From Streptomyces sp. NBC_01439 (lineage in GTDB: Bacteria > Actinomycetota > Actinomycetes > Streptomycetales > Streptomycetaceae): 64,000 nucleotides of DNA. The stretch spans positions 2,852,001-2,916,000 of the forward strand of contig NZ_CP109487.1 in the NCBI RefSeq assembly GCF_036227605.1, written 5' to 3'. Made by a program: the position numbers and the translations under genes. Of the stretch, positions 7,783-16,477 are shown piece by piece. Position 1 is the first letter of the stretch, and each line of letters opens with the position of its first letter. A model generated the notes under the pieces. It saw only the letters and a program-made list of their open reading frames with translations. It made no database searches and had not been told where the DNA came from.

Positions 7783-9486
7783 ATGACCACGAACACCGAA
7801 GTGCGCACCATCTACCGGTTGAGTTCCGTCGCTCCCACACCAGAAGCCATGCTCGACGTCTTCGATGCGGAGGCGCTGGACCGGCGCGGAGCGGACGTCC
7901 ACTTCCCCGACCTGATCGGCGTCCCCGCTGTGTACATCACCTGCGGAATGGAGATCGACGAAGCTGCATGGTGCGCGCCCATGGCGCGCACCACCGGCAT
8001 CACGGTCACCGAGAGTGTCCGCCGAACCGCGGCCGTCCTGCTCCTCGCCGTCGACGGCACGGTGTACGGCATCGGCTGCGACCAGGGGTACCGACTGATT
8101 CCCGACCACCTCAAGGACAAGCGTTTCGGACTCTCCTTCGTCATCCGACAGATGGATCCGACCATGATCCGCGGCGTGGTCTCGAAATCACTCGGGCTTG
8201 CACGTACGGACATCTCTCTGGTTCCCGGGGGTGCACCAGCGCCCCTGCTCGGCATCCGCGACCACTCGCGCATCGTGCGCAGCCTGGGTGGCTACCTCGA
8301 TGGCATGCCGCTCACCCGCTCGCGCTATGCGCGGGGGAAGGCCGTCAGCGCTCAGGGCGGCTGCGGATTGAAGATCGCCCTGGGGATCGAGCCCGGCGAG
8401 CTGCTCTCCGACCTGCGCACCATCACCGCCATCTGCCACGAGGACGTCCCCCATCCGGAACTGGAGTTCGTCGACCGCATCGCGCCGGTCGGCGACCCTT
8501 CCACCCTCGAAGCGCTCGAACGGACTCTGGACGACCGCCTCGGCCTGACCGGCGGCGAACGGATCGCCATCTCCGTTCCCTTCGACCACCACGAGGCGTA
8601 CACGGAGGCCACGACCTACCTCACACGGATCAACAGCACGGAGGCCAGGCGTTCCGACGGCTTCGACCTCGGTTACGTCCTCGAACGAGCCCGACTGGCA
8701 CCATCCGGTAGGCGCCTCTCAGTACTGCGGGAGGGGACGGTCACGCTGGCGCGGGACCGCCGGGGAAACGCCGGCGAGATGCTCGCCGTCACCGACGCGC
8801 TGTCTTGGTTGGAGGCGGAGGTCTCCCTGGGTCCCCTTCGGTTCTTCCTGCTGGATGGCGAGTGGTACGAGGTGGGAGCGACCTACGTGGAGGAGTGCCG
8901 GGCCGCGGTCACCGCCATGCTGTGCCGTTCGCCCTCGATCACGCTGCCCCCCTGGAACGATGGTGAACGCGAGAACGCGTACAACAACAGGGTGGCCGAC
9001 GAACGGCCGGGGTGGCTCTGCCTCGACACCAAGAACATCACCAATCCTCTCCGAAGGAAGGACCAGGTCGAGATCTGCGACCTCCTCACGCCCGACGGCA
9101 CCCTGGTCCTTGTCAAGCGCGCGGGCGCTTCGGGTCCGCTGAGTCACCTGTTCCAGCAGGCCAGAGTCGCGGTGGAACTGCTCCAGGAGTCCGCCCGAGC
9201 CCGTTCGGATTTCACTGCGAAGGTCGCCCGCCTCAGTCAGGACCAGTACGTGCTTCCAAAGGACTTCACGCCCTCGCGCATCCTTCTTGCCATCCAGCTC
9301 AAGCACCGCGAGAGCCTGACTCCGGAGTCACTGTTCGGCTTCTCCCAGATCACGGTAGTCCAGACCGTAAAGGCCTTGCTGGCTCGAGGCGTGACCGTTG
9401 AGGTGACGGGCATTCCGGAAGGTGGCGCCGGCCCGATCCCCTACACGTCGCATCGTGCGCACATCAGTGCGGGCGTCCCCTGCTGA
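7783..9486 (+). CDS. TIGR04141 / DUF6119 family sporadically distributed protein
   Basis: 567 aa, starting at ATG 7783 with GGAGG six bases upstream. The overall pattern matches the TIGR04141 family: an N-terminal segment with VYGIGCDQGYRLIPD, then RFGLSFVIRQMDPTMIRGV, a glycine-rich block with SLGGYLDGMPLT, and a C-terminal region with KRAGASGPLSHLFQQARVAVELL. Members are patchily distributed, usually with mobile or defence genes, and have no established biochemical activity that I know of. No membrane segment or signal peptide. It is divergent from the methyltransferase, with an inverted repeat between them. The name is fairly secure, the role is not. Confidence 0.75.
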   Translation: MTTNTEVRTIYRLSSVAPTPEAMLDVFDAEALDRRGADVHFPDLIGVPAVYITCGMEIDEAAWCAPMARTTGITVTESVRRTAAVLLLAVDGTVYGIGCDQGYRLIPDHLKDKRFGLSFVIRQMDPTMIRGVVSKSLGLARTDISLVPGGAPAPLLGIRDHSRIVRSLGGYLDGMPLTRSRYARGKAVSAQGGCGLKIALGIEPGELLSDLRTITAICHEDVPHPELEFVDRIAPVGDPSTLEALERTLDDRLGLTGGERIAISVPFDHHEAYTEATTYLTRINSTEARRSDGFDLGYVLERARLAPSGRRLSVLREGTVTLARDRRGNAGEMLAVTDALSWLEAEVSLGPLRFFLLDGEWYEVGATYVEECRAAVTAMLCRSPSITLPPWNDGERENAYNNRVADERPGWLCLDTKNITNPLRRKDQVEICDLLTPDGTLVLVKRAGASGPLSHLFQQARVAVELLQESARARSDFTAKVARLSQDQYVLPKDFTPSRILLAIQLKHRESLTPESLFGFSQITVVQTVKALLARGVTVEVTGIPEGGAGPIPYTSHRAHISAGVPC

Positions 9487-10013
9487 GCACCCCGGACACC
9501 GCTTCATTCACCCTGACAGGCGCCTGGCCTTTGACAATGGGTCAGATCGGAACACGGCTCCGTTCGAACGTCATTCGAGAAGCGCGCTTTTCGCTCAGGG
9601 CCGGCCAATTCATCGCGCCCGAATGGCTACTCGCCGTCAGCCACCAGGCCGAAGAAGACGTACAGCCCGATGAAAACGTCACGCACTGTGCCTGTCCGGG
9701 AAGGGGTCACGTCGCCCAAGCGTTGTGCCGTTGGCGCACGGCACTTCGTGATCCGCACTGTTGACAACTGGGCCGGCAGTCGCGCCGACCGCAGTGAGAC
9801 CGATCCCGCTGACCGGCTCCGGACACCCGGCAACCGGCTGGCCCGTGCCAGCCGGGCCACACGGCGACGTCGAAACCCGCCCGATGTGACGGGCTTTCAG
9901 AGCGAGCGTCACACGAGCGTCATGAACCTGAGGAGCGTGCAGCCACGGCTTGCGCAGCCGCCGTTGGCCCTGGATGAATCCGCAGGTCAGGCGCGTATGG
10001 CCGACAAGCCTCG
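9487..10013. other. Intergenic region, no supportable gene
   Basis: More than 500 bp between the TIGR04141 gene and the RNA methyltransferase terminator. Open frames exist on both strands (e.g. 9531-9764 plus) but none shows a recognisable family or convincing RBS. Several A+T-richer patches and TTGACA-like hexamers (9761) occur. I see no tRNA, att-type direct repeat or IS end. This is the right-hand border between the accessory island and core genes. Confidence 0.5.
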
Positions 10014-10050
10014 CGCTTCACCTGTTGGACAGGCGGAAACAGGTGAAGCG
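10014..10050 (-). terminator. Hairpin downstream of the RNA methyltransferase gene
   Basis: Perfect 13-bp arms CGCTTCACCTGTT (10014-10026) and AACAGGTGAAGCG (10038-10050) with an 11-base loop, 27 bp past the minus-strand stop at 10077. No long U tract, as is common in Streptomyces. Confidence 0.65.
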
Positions 10051-10076
10051 GACCGCGACGGCCACGAAGCCGCAGT

Positions 10077-11414
10077 TCAGGCGGCCTTCGCGATGGGTTC
10101 CAGGATCGCCACGCACTCCACGTGGTGGGTCATCGGGAAGAGGTCGAAGACGCGGAGGGTGCGGACGCGGTAGCCGGCCTCCTTGAAGTAGCCCAGGTCG
10201 CGGGCGAGGGCCGCCGGGTCGCACGCCACGTAGGCGATGCGGCGCGCCGAGAGGCCCGTGATGTGGCGGACCGTCTGCTTGCCCGCGCCCGCGCGCGGGG
10301 GGTCCAGGACGACCAGGTCGCATTCGGTGATGCCGGTCTTCGGGAGGATCGCCTCGACCTTGCCCTGCTCGATGCGGACCCGCGGGAAGTCCGCCAGGTT
10401 GTGGCGGGCGTCCTCCACCGCGCGCTTCGTCGACTCGATGCCGAGGACGGCCCCGGTCTCGCCGAGTCGTTCCGCGAGGGCTCCCGCGAAGATGCCGACG
10501 CCGCAGTAGAGGTCGAGGGCCATCTCGCCCTTGCGCGGCATCAGGCCCTGCATGACGGCCTTGATCAGGGTATCCGCGGCCTGCGGGTGGACCTGCCAGA
10601 AGCCGCCCATGCCCACGCGGTACGTACGGCCGTCCGCGCGCTCCCGTACGAAGGGGCGGCCGTGGACGCGGTGGACCCCGCCGTCCTTCTCCTCCACGCG
10701 CAGGACGGAGACCGGCTTGTCCAGCTCCACGAGGGGGAGGCGGCCGCCGGGGCGGGGGGTCAGGACGACCTGGCGGTCCTGGGAGCCGGTCGCCGCGATC
10801 GCCTCGACCGTGGCCATCTGCGGCCAGTCCTGCTTCTCGATGCCCAGTTCGCTGACGCCGGGCGCCGCGATCATGCAGTGGTCGACCAGTTCGATGGCGT
10901 GCGAGCGGTGCTTGCGCAGGCCCGCGTTGCCGTCCTCGTCGATGGCGAACTGCACGCGGGTGCGCCACTGCGGGACCTGGCCCGCCGGCAGCTTGTCGCC
11001 CTCGGCCGGCATCACGGTGCCGTCCCAGCCGGCTTCCTCCGGGGTGAGCCCCGCGAGCCGCTTCAGCTGCTCGGCGACGACCTCGCCCTTCAGCCGGCGC
11101 TGGGCGCCGGGCTTGGCGTGCTGCCAGTCGCAGCCGCCGCACTTGCCGGGACCGGCGTACGGGCAGGGGGCCGCCACGCGGTCCTTGGAGGCGTCGAGCA
11201 CGGTGATCGCGTCGGCGCGCAGGTAGCGGGAGTCCACGTCGCCCTCGGTGACCTTGGCGATCACCTTCTCCCCCGGGAGGGTGTGGCGGACGAACAGGAC
11301 CCGGCCGTCGGCCGTGCGGGCGATGCAGTGGCCCCCGTGCGCAACGGGGCCGACCTCGACCTCGTACTCCTCCCCGACCAGTGACTGCTTCTCGTTCTGC
11401 TCGGCGCTCGTCAT
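10077..11414 (-). CDS. Class I SAM-dependent RNA (uracil-5) methyltransferase, TrmA/RumA family
   Basis: 445 aa. The N-terminus is a TRAM RNA-binding domain (YEVEVGPVAHGGHCIAR). A cysteine cluster CPYAGPGKCGGC (~83-94) fits the [4Fe-4S] site of RumA-type enzymes. The catalytic Rossmann domain has DLYCGVGIFAG (SAM loop), VLDPPRAG, the catalytic-cysteine motif YVACDPAALARD (~395) and the C-terminal MTHHVECVA motif. It should make 5-methyluridine in rRNA or tRNA; the exact target base cannot be read from sequence. It is transcribed away from the KimA-like permease terminator, which lies just upstream, and has its own hairpin downstream. Confidence 0.9.
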   Translation of the reverse strand: MTSAEQNEKQSLVGEEYEVEVGPVAHGGHCIARTADGRVLFVRHTLPGEKVIAKVTEGDVDSRYLRADAITVLDASKDRVAAPCPYAGPGKCGGCDWQHAKPGAQRRLKGEVVAEQLKRLAGLTPEEAGWDGTVMPAEGDKLPAGQVPQWRTRVQFAIDEDGNAGLRKHRSHAIELVDHCMIAAPGVSELGIEKQDWPQMATVEAIAATGSQDRQVVLTPRPGGRLPLVELDKPVSVLRVEEKDGGVHRVHGRPFVRERADGRTYRVGMGGFWQVHPQAADTLIKAVMQGLMPRKGEMALDLYCGVGIFAGALAERLGETGAVLGIESTKRAVEDARHNLADFPRVRIEQGKVEAILPKTGITECDLVVLDPPRAGAGKQTVRHITGLSARRIAYVACDPAALARDLGYFKEAGYRVRTLRVFDLFPMTHHVECVAILEPIAKAA

Positions 11415-11445
11415 GGTGGGGAGACTCCAAAAAACTGAAAAGGAA

Positions 11446-11495
11446 AACGGCCGGACGACCGACCCACCAGTTTACGTGGATCTCGTCCGGCCGTT
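11446..11495 (-). terminator. Rho-independent-type terminator of the KimA-like permease gene
   Basis: Perfect 13-bp arms AACGGCCGGACGA (11446-11458) and TCGTCCGGCCGTT (11483-11495). Read on the minus strand, the stem is followed by TTTTCCTTTTC. It sits between the permease stop (11506) and the methyltransferase start (11414). Confidence 0.75.
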
Positions 11496-11505
11496 CACCA
11501 ACCTC

Positions 11506-13560
11506 CTAGCCCTTGGAGGAGGGCTCCTTCGGCGGTCGCGGGGTGTCCACCGGGCCGCGACGCACCGCACCCGGGGCGTTCCAGTCCTGGCGCTTCTTCG
11601 CCCGCCGCTTGGCCAGCTCCGAGGACTCCAGCTGGTAGGGCACCGAGGTGACCATCACACCGGGGGTGAAGAGCAGCCGGCCCTTGAGGCGCAGCGCGCT
11701 CTGGTTGTGCAGCAGGTGTTCGTACCAGCGGCCGACGACGTACTCGGGGATGTAGACGCTGACCGCGTCGCGCGGGTTCTCGCTGCGCAGGCCCTTGACG
11801 TACTCGACCACCGGGCGGGTGATCTCGCGGTACGGCGAGTCGAGGATCTTGAGCGGGACGTTGATCCCGCGCCGGTCCCATTCTTCGCGCAGGGCCTTGG
11901 TCTCGGCCGTGTCGACGCTGATGCTGAGGGCTTCCAGGGTGTCCGAGCGGGTCAGCTTGGCGAACGCCAGGGCGCGCAGCGTGGGCTTGTGGACCTTGGA
12001 GACCAGGACGATCGAGTGGACCCGGGAGGGCCGCACGCTGTCCTCGCTGGGGCCTTCGGCGGCGGCGATCTCCGCGGAGACGCGGTCGTAGTGCTTGCGG
12101 ATCGCGGTCATGGTGCCGTAGAAGATCACCATGCCGAGCAGGGCCACCCAGGCGCCGTGGGTGAACTTGGTGGCGAGGACGACGACCAGCACCATGCCGG
12201 TGAAGAAGGCGCCGAAGGTGTTGATGGCCCGGCTACGGTGCATCCGGCGGCGGGCGGCGACGTCGTGCTCGGTCTTCAGGTGCCGGTTCCAGTGCCGGAC
12301 CATGCCGATCTGGCTCAGGGTGAAGGAGACGAAGACGCCGACGATGTAGAGCTGGATCAGCTTGGTCGAGTCGGCGTCGTAGATCCACACGAGCAGCATG
12401 GCCGCGCCCGCGAGGAGCACGATGCCGTTGGAGAAGGCGAGCCGGTCGCCGCGGGTGTGCAGCTGGCGCGGCAGGTAGCGGTCCTGGGCGAGGATCGAGC
12501 CGAGCAGCGGGAAGCCGTTGTACGCGGTGTTCGCGGCCAGGAACAGCACCAGCGCGGTGGCCGCGGCCAGCAGGACGAACAGGAAGCTGCCGTTGCCGAA
12601 GACGGCCTCGGCGACCTGGGAGATGACCGGGTGCTGGACGAATTCGGGGCCCACGGGGACGCCGTTGTCGAGCAGGTCGGTCGCGGGGTTCTCCGCCATC
12701 CGCACGTCGGTGGCCATGGCCAGGCCGATGATCCCGCAGAACATGGTGACGGCCAGGGCGCCCATGAGGGCGAGGGTGCTGGCCGCGTTCTTGCTCTTGG
12801 GCTTGCGGAAGGCGGGGACGCCGTTGCTGATGGCCTCGACGCCGGTCAGGGCCGCGCAGCCGGAGGAGAAGGCCCTCAGCAGCAGGAACACCATCGCGAA
12901 GCCGGCCAGGCCCTGCTGCTCGGGCTTGATCTCGAGATTCGCGGTGGGGGCGGTCATGGTGTCGTCGAGGACGAGGCCCTTCCAGGCACCCCAGCCGATC
13001 ATGACGAATACGGCGGCGACGAAGACATAGGTCGGGATCGCGAAGAGCTTCCCGGATTCCTTCACACCGCGCAGGTTCATCAGTGTGAGGAGAAGGATCA
13101 TGACCATCGCCGAGAGCACCTTGTGCTCGATCACGAAATCCACCGCGGAGCCGAGATTCTCGACTCCGGAGGAGATCGACACGGCGACGGTCAGGACGTA
13201 ATCGACGAGCAGGGCGCTCGCCACGGTGAGGCCGGCCTTGGGTCCGAGGTTCGTGTTGGCGACCTCGTAGTCGCCGCCACCGCTGGGGTACGCGTGGACG
13301 TTCTGGCGGTAGGACGCCACGACCGTGAACATCAGCACGACGACCGCGAGCGCGATCCAGGGGCTGTACTGGTACGCCGACACGCCCGCGATCGACAGGA
13401 CCAGCAGGACCTCGCCGGGGGCATATGCCACGGAGGACAGCGGGTCGGAGGCGAAGACGGGAAGGGCGATCCGCTTGGGAAGGAGTGTTTCTCCGAGGCG
13501 GTCGCTGCGTAGCGCCCGGCCGATCAGGATCCGTTTGGGCACGTCGGTCAGTTTGGACAC
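11506..13560 (-). CDS. APC-superfamily permease, KimA-like potassium importer
   Basis: 684 aa with about 12 membrane segments in the first ~460 residues and a ~200-residue cytoplasmic C-terminal domain. The N-terminus (LPVFASDPLSSVAYAPGE) and the FLAANTAYNGFPLLGSILAQDRYLPRQL stretch match the KimA/YdaO branch of the APC family, which imports K+ with protons and is c-di-AMP-controlled in Bacillus. It is divergent from two TrkA genes, which supports potassium as the substrate. The start ATG (13560) gives the conserved MSKLTDVPKRILIGRALRSD leader. An amino-acid substrate is the alternative for a generic APC permease. Confidence 0.82.
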   Translation of the reverse strand: MSKLTDVPKRILIGRALRSDRLGETLLPKRIALPVFASDPLSSVAYAPGEVLLVLSIAGVSAYQYSPWIALAVVVLMFTVVASYRQNVHAYPSGGGDYEVANTNLGPKAGLTVASALLVDYVLTVAVSISSGVENLGSAVDFVIEHKVLSAMVMILLLTLMNLRGVKESGKLFAIPTYVFVAAVFVMIGWGAWKGLVLDDTMTAPTANLEIKPEQQGLAGFAMVFLLLRAFSSGCAALTGVEAISNGVPAFRKPKSKNAASTLALMGALAVTMFCGIIGLAMATDVRMAENPATDLLDNGVPVGPEFVQHPVISQVAEAVFGNGSFLFVLLAAATALVLFLAANTAYNGFPLLGSILAQDRYLPRQLHTRGDRLAFSNGIVLLAGAAMLLVWIYDADSTKLIQLYIVGVFVSFTLSQIGMVRHWNRHLKTEHDVAARRRMHRSRAINTFGAFFTGMVLVVVLATKFTHGAWVALLGMVIFYGTMTAIRKHYDRVSAEIAAAEGPSEDSVRPSRVHSIVLVSKVHKPTLRALAFAKLTRSDTLEALSISVDTAETKALREEWDRRGINVPLKILDSPYREITRPVVEYVKGLRSENPRDAVSVYIPEYVVGRWYEHLLHNQSALRLKGRLLFTPGVMVTSVPYQLESSELAKRRAKKRQDWNAPGAVRRGPVDTPRPPKEPSSKG

Positions 13561-13780
13561 GCAGAGGATCGTAAGCGTTCGAAATCAGACTGACGAACCC
13601 CGCACCCCCTCATACCGCAATCCCGCCGCAATTCCTCCCCACCCGCAGCACGACTGCGACGCAAGAGACCCCATCGGTGACCGCCCGTGTGTAGCTTGGG
13701 CCATGGTCTGAGACCCTGTTAAACCAGAGCATGCAATGAGGCTGGGAACCAGCGAGTCGCTGACAGCCGGAAGGACGGCC

Positions 13781-14449
13781 GTGCACATCGTCATCATGGG
13801 TTGCGGAAGAGTGGGCTCCGCCCTCGCGCAAACCCTGGAACAGCAGGGGCATACGGTCGCCGTCGTCGACCAGGACCCCACCGCATTCCGCCGGCTCGGC
13901 GCCGGATTCGGCGGCCGCCGCGTCACCGGGGTCGGCTTCGACCAGGACACCCTGAGGGAGGCAGGAATCGAGGACGCGGGCGCCTTCGCCGCCGTCAGCA
14001 GTGGTGACAATTCCAACATCATCGCTGCCCGCGTGGCCCGCGAGATGTTCGGCGTGGAGAACGTCGCCGCCCGCATCTACGACCCCAAGCGCGCCGAGGT
14101 CTACCAGCGCCTCGGCATCCCCACCGTCGCCACCGTGCGATGGACCGCCGACCAGATGCTGCGCCGTCTGCTGCCTTCGGGCGCCGAGCCGCTGTGGCGC
14201 GACCCGAGCGGCGGGGTGCAGCTCGCCGAGGTGCACACCTCCGCCGCCTGGATCGGCCACAAGGTCAGCAAGCTCCAGGACGAGACGGGCGTCCGCGTGG
14301 CGTTCCTCACCCGCCTGGGTGAAGCGATGCTGCCCACGTCGGCGACGGTCCTGCAGGAGGGCGACCTCGTCCACGTGATGATGCGCACGGACGAGATCGA
14401 CAAGGTCGAGGCGGCGTTCGCCGAGGGGCCCGAGGAGGCACACGCATGA
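13781..14449 (+). CDS. trkA: TrkA-family potassium regulatory (RCK) protein 1
   Basis: 222 aa from GTG 13781, with GGAAGG six bases upstream. An ATG at 13736 in frame would add 15 unconserved residues. RCK_N Rossmann domain with nucleotide loop IVIMGCGRVGSALA and acidic ribose-binding residue in VVDQDP, then an RCK_C domain (VQLAEVHTSAAWIGHKVSKL). Such cytoplasmic subunits gate K+ transporters in response to nucleotides. The stop overlaps the next trkA start (ATGA), so the two are made together. No TrkH/KtrB membrane subunit is adjacent; the nearest transporter is the divergent KimA-like permease. Confidence 0.9.
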   Translation: MHIVIMGCGRVGSALAQTLEQQGHTVAVVDQDPTAFRRLGAGFGGRRVTGVGFDQDTLREAGIEDAGAFAAVSSGDNSNIIAARVAREMFGVENVAARIYDPKRAEVYQRLGIPTVATVRWTADQMLRRLLPSGAEPLWRDPSGGVQLAEVHTSAAWIGHKVSKLQDETGVRVAFLTRLGEAMLPTSATVLQEGDLVHVMMRTDEIDKVEAAFAEGPEEAHA

Positions 14450-15108
14450 GGGTCGCGATTGCCGGTGCGGGCGCGGTGGGCCGATCCATCGCGGGCGAAC
14501 TGCTGGAGAACGGCCACGAGGTGCTCCTGGTCGACAAGGCCCCGACCGCCATCTCGGTCGAGCGGGTGCCGCAGGCCGAGTGGCTGCTGGCCGATGCCTG
14601 CGAGATCACCTCGCTGGACGAGGCGGCGCTGCAGCGCTGCAACGTGGTCATCGCGGCCACCGGTGACGACAAGGTCAACCTCGTCGTCTCGCTGCTCGCC
14701 AAGACCGAGTACGGGGTCCCGCGCGTGGTGGCCCGCGTCAACAACCCGAAGAACGAGTGGCTCTTCAACGAGTCCTGGGGCGTCGACGTCGCCGTCTCCA
14801 CGCCGCGCCTGATGTCGGCCCTGGTCGAGGAGGCCGTGAGCGTCGGCGACCTGGTCCGGCTGCTGCGCTTCAGCCACGGTGACGCCAACCTCGTCGAGCT
14901 CACCCTGCCGGCCGACTCCTCGGTCGCGGGCACCCAGATCGGCGACATCACCTGGCCCGAGGACACCTCGCTGGTCACGATCATCCGGGGAAACCGGGTC
15001 CTCACCCCGCACGGGGAGGAGACCCTGGAGCCGGGCGACGAACTGCTCTTCGTGGCCGCCCAGGCCCGCGAGGAACAGCTGGAGGACCTCCTCCAGGCCC
15101 GCCGCTAG
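14446..15108 (+). CDS. trkA: TrkA-family potassium regulatory (RCK) protein 2
   Basis: 220 aa, overlapping the preceding trkA by ATGA. Loop VAIAGAGAVGRSIA and acidic LLVDKAP give a complete nucleotide site. The C-terminal RCK_C domain ends ...EPGDELLFVAAQAREEQLEDLL. RCK_C domains of this kind are known c-di-AMP receptors in several Gram-positives; binding here is inference. Two single-RCK proteins encoded in tandem suggest a hetero-oligomeric ring, in place of the usual two-RCK TrkA. A strong hairpin follows 23 bp downstream. Confidence 0.9.
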   Translation: MRVAIAGAGAVGRSIAGELLENGHEVLLVDKAPTAISVERVPQAEWLLADACEITSLDEAALQRCNVVIAATGDDKVNLVVSLLAKTEYGVPRVVARVNNPKNEWLFNESWGVDVAVSTPRLMSALVEEAVSVGDLVRLLRFSHGDANLVELTLPADSSVAGTQIGDITWPEDTSLVTIIRGNRVLTPHGEETLEPGDELLFVAAQAREEQLEDLLQARR

Positions 15109-15130
15109 CCCTGCGGGCACGCTGGACGAC

Positions 15131-15164
15131 GAAGGGGGCGCGCCCTGCCGGGCGCGCCCCCTTC
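15131..15164 (+). terminator. Terminator of the trkA pair
   Basis: Perfect 14-bp arms GAAGGGGGCGCGCC (15131-15144) and GGCGCGCCCCCTTC (15151-15164) with a 6-base loop, 23 bp after the second trkA stop. Confidence 0.8.
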
Positions 15165-15659
15165 GGGCTTCCCGGCCCCCAACGCGGATACCTCGGCCCG
15201 CCGGCCCCGGCCCTACCGGCCCCGGCCCTACCGGGCCGGGCCCGGGTTCCCCTCCACGGCCTCGACGCTGCGACCGCGGCCCCTCGCTCCCACGGCGGCC
15301 CCGGCCCGGGAGACCGGAGGCTGGAGGCCGGAAGCAGCCCGCCACGGCCTCGGCCCGCTGGGACTCGACCTGTACCGGGGGCCGCCCCGCCCACCCGGCG
15401 GCCGTGCAGGGCTTCCTACGGCCGTCCGCAGCCCGGCCCGCCCGCCGGCCCGGCAGGCGGGCTGGCGGCGCTCCCGCGCCCGTCCGGGGCCAGGAGCCGG
15501 GAAGCCGGGAGCCGGGACGCTGCCCGACCGTGGCCCGACACGGACCGCCCGGCTACCGGCTCCCAGCTCCCGGCCCCGGACTCCCCGCTCACCCTTGCAC
15601 CCCGGCACCCCGGCACCCCGGCACCCGCAGACCCGCTCCCACCGCAGGGACCGGCAACG
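15165..15659. repeat. Very G+C-rich non-coding stretch with short tandem repeats
   Basis: About 500 bp between two terminators with no supportable gene. It holds two exact tandem copies of a 15-bp unit CCGGCCCCGGCCCTA (15201-15230), a GCCGGGA repeat around 15494-15515 and three-plus copies of GCACCCCG (15597-15627). Long frames through it have repeat-type composition and are probably artefacts of G+C content. Confidence 0.55.
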
Positions 15660-15704
15660 CGAAGGGGGCGGGACCGGCCTCCTGGGCCGGTCCCGCCCCC
15701 TTCG
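15660..15704 (-). terminator. Terminator of the DUF3159 gene
   Basis: Perfect stem: GAAGGGGGCGGGACCGGCC (15661-15679) pairs with its complement at 15685-15703, extended one pair on each side, with a 5-base loop. It lies 15 bp past the DUF3159 stop and reads well on both strands. Confidence 0.8.
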
Positions 15705-15718
15705 TCGGCTACGCGCCG

Positions 15719-16474
15719 TCAGGCCTTCGGCCGCTTGGCGGCGGCCTCCGCCGCCTCCTTGGCCTCCCACTCGGCGATCACGTCGATCGGCGGCGGCGCC
15801 TTCGCCAGGAAGACCCAGGTGAAGTACACGGCGAGCACCATCGGCGGGAGCTTCAGCGCGATCAGCACCCAGCCCAGCTGCGTCGCGTCACCCCACCAGT
15901 ACAGCGGGAAGAGGATCGCGTACTTGGCGAGGAAGATCAGGCCCCAGGCCAGGCTGGCCTTGACGTACGCCTTCTTGCGCCCGGGGTTGCGGGTGCGCCA
16001 GGAGAGGTTCTCCTTGAACACCGGGCCCAGGATCACGCCGAGCAGCGGGAAGCCCACCAGCGCTGAGAGCGTGAAGGCCACGCCGAGGCTGACGCCGTAG
16101 ATCATGCCCGGCAGGTAGAAGCCCTTCGGGTCGCCCGTGAACAGGGCGAAGGCCACGCCCACACCCACGCCGAAGACCCCGCTGAAGGCGTGCTTGACCG
16201 TGTCCTTGCGCAGCAGCCGCACGAGCACCAGCAGGACCGCGACCGCGCCGGCCGCGATGGCCGACGACTTCACGTCCTTGTTGATCGTGTAGATCATGAC
16301 GAAGAGCAGCCCGGGCAGCATCGTCTCCACGGTGCCCCGGATACCGCCGAAGGCGTCGAAGAGCGCCGCCTGGGTCACGGCCTTCTGGTCTGCGGAAGGG
16401 GTGGCGGCATGGCGGGCGGCGGCGTGGCGCGGCCCGGTCGAGTCCGGGGTGGTCGGTTTGTCGAGTGACGTCAC
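15719..16474 (-). CDS. DUF3159 integral membrane protein
   Basis: 251 aa. After a polar ~35-residue N-terminus with AAARHAAT repeats there are about six hydrophobic segments (e.g. MLPGLLFVMIYTI, AIAAGAVAVLLVLVRLL, LGVAFTLSALVGFPLLGVILG) and a charged C-terminal tail EWEAKEAAEAAAKRPKA. This matches DUF3159, an actinobacterial membrane family of unknown function. It is 3 bp from the OB-fold gene upstream and probably in the same transcript. Its place next to trk and kdp genes suggests an ion or envelope role, but nothing in the sequence proves it. Confidence 0.85.
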   Translation of the reverse strand: MTSLDKPTTPDSTGPRHAAARHAATPSADQKAVTQAALFDAFGGIRGTVETMLPGLLFVMIYTINKDVKSSAIAAGAVAVLLVLVRLLRKDTVKHAFSGVFGVGVGVAFALFTGDPKGFYLPGMIYGVSLGVAFTLSALVGFPLLGVILGPVFKENLSWRTRNPGRKKAYVKASLAWGLIFLAKYAILFPLYWWGDATQLGWVLIALKLPPMVLAVYFTWVFLAKAPPPIDVIAEWEAKEAAEAAAKRPKA

Positions 16475-16477
16475 CGG

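Noticed and set aside
9531..9764. Possible small gene after the TIGR04141 gene
   Set aside because: No RBS, no family resemblance and poor codon bias at the end; overlapping frames on both strands are equally open.
13561..13780. c-di-AMP riboswitch upstream of the KimA-like permease
   Set aside because: None of the conserved ydaO segments found before M23 is present in this divergent region.
15228..15770. Long minus-strand frame across the repeat region
   Set aside because: It runs through two terminators and repeats, and its translation is Gly/Arg/Pro-rich, as expected from G+C-rich non-coding DNA.
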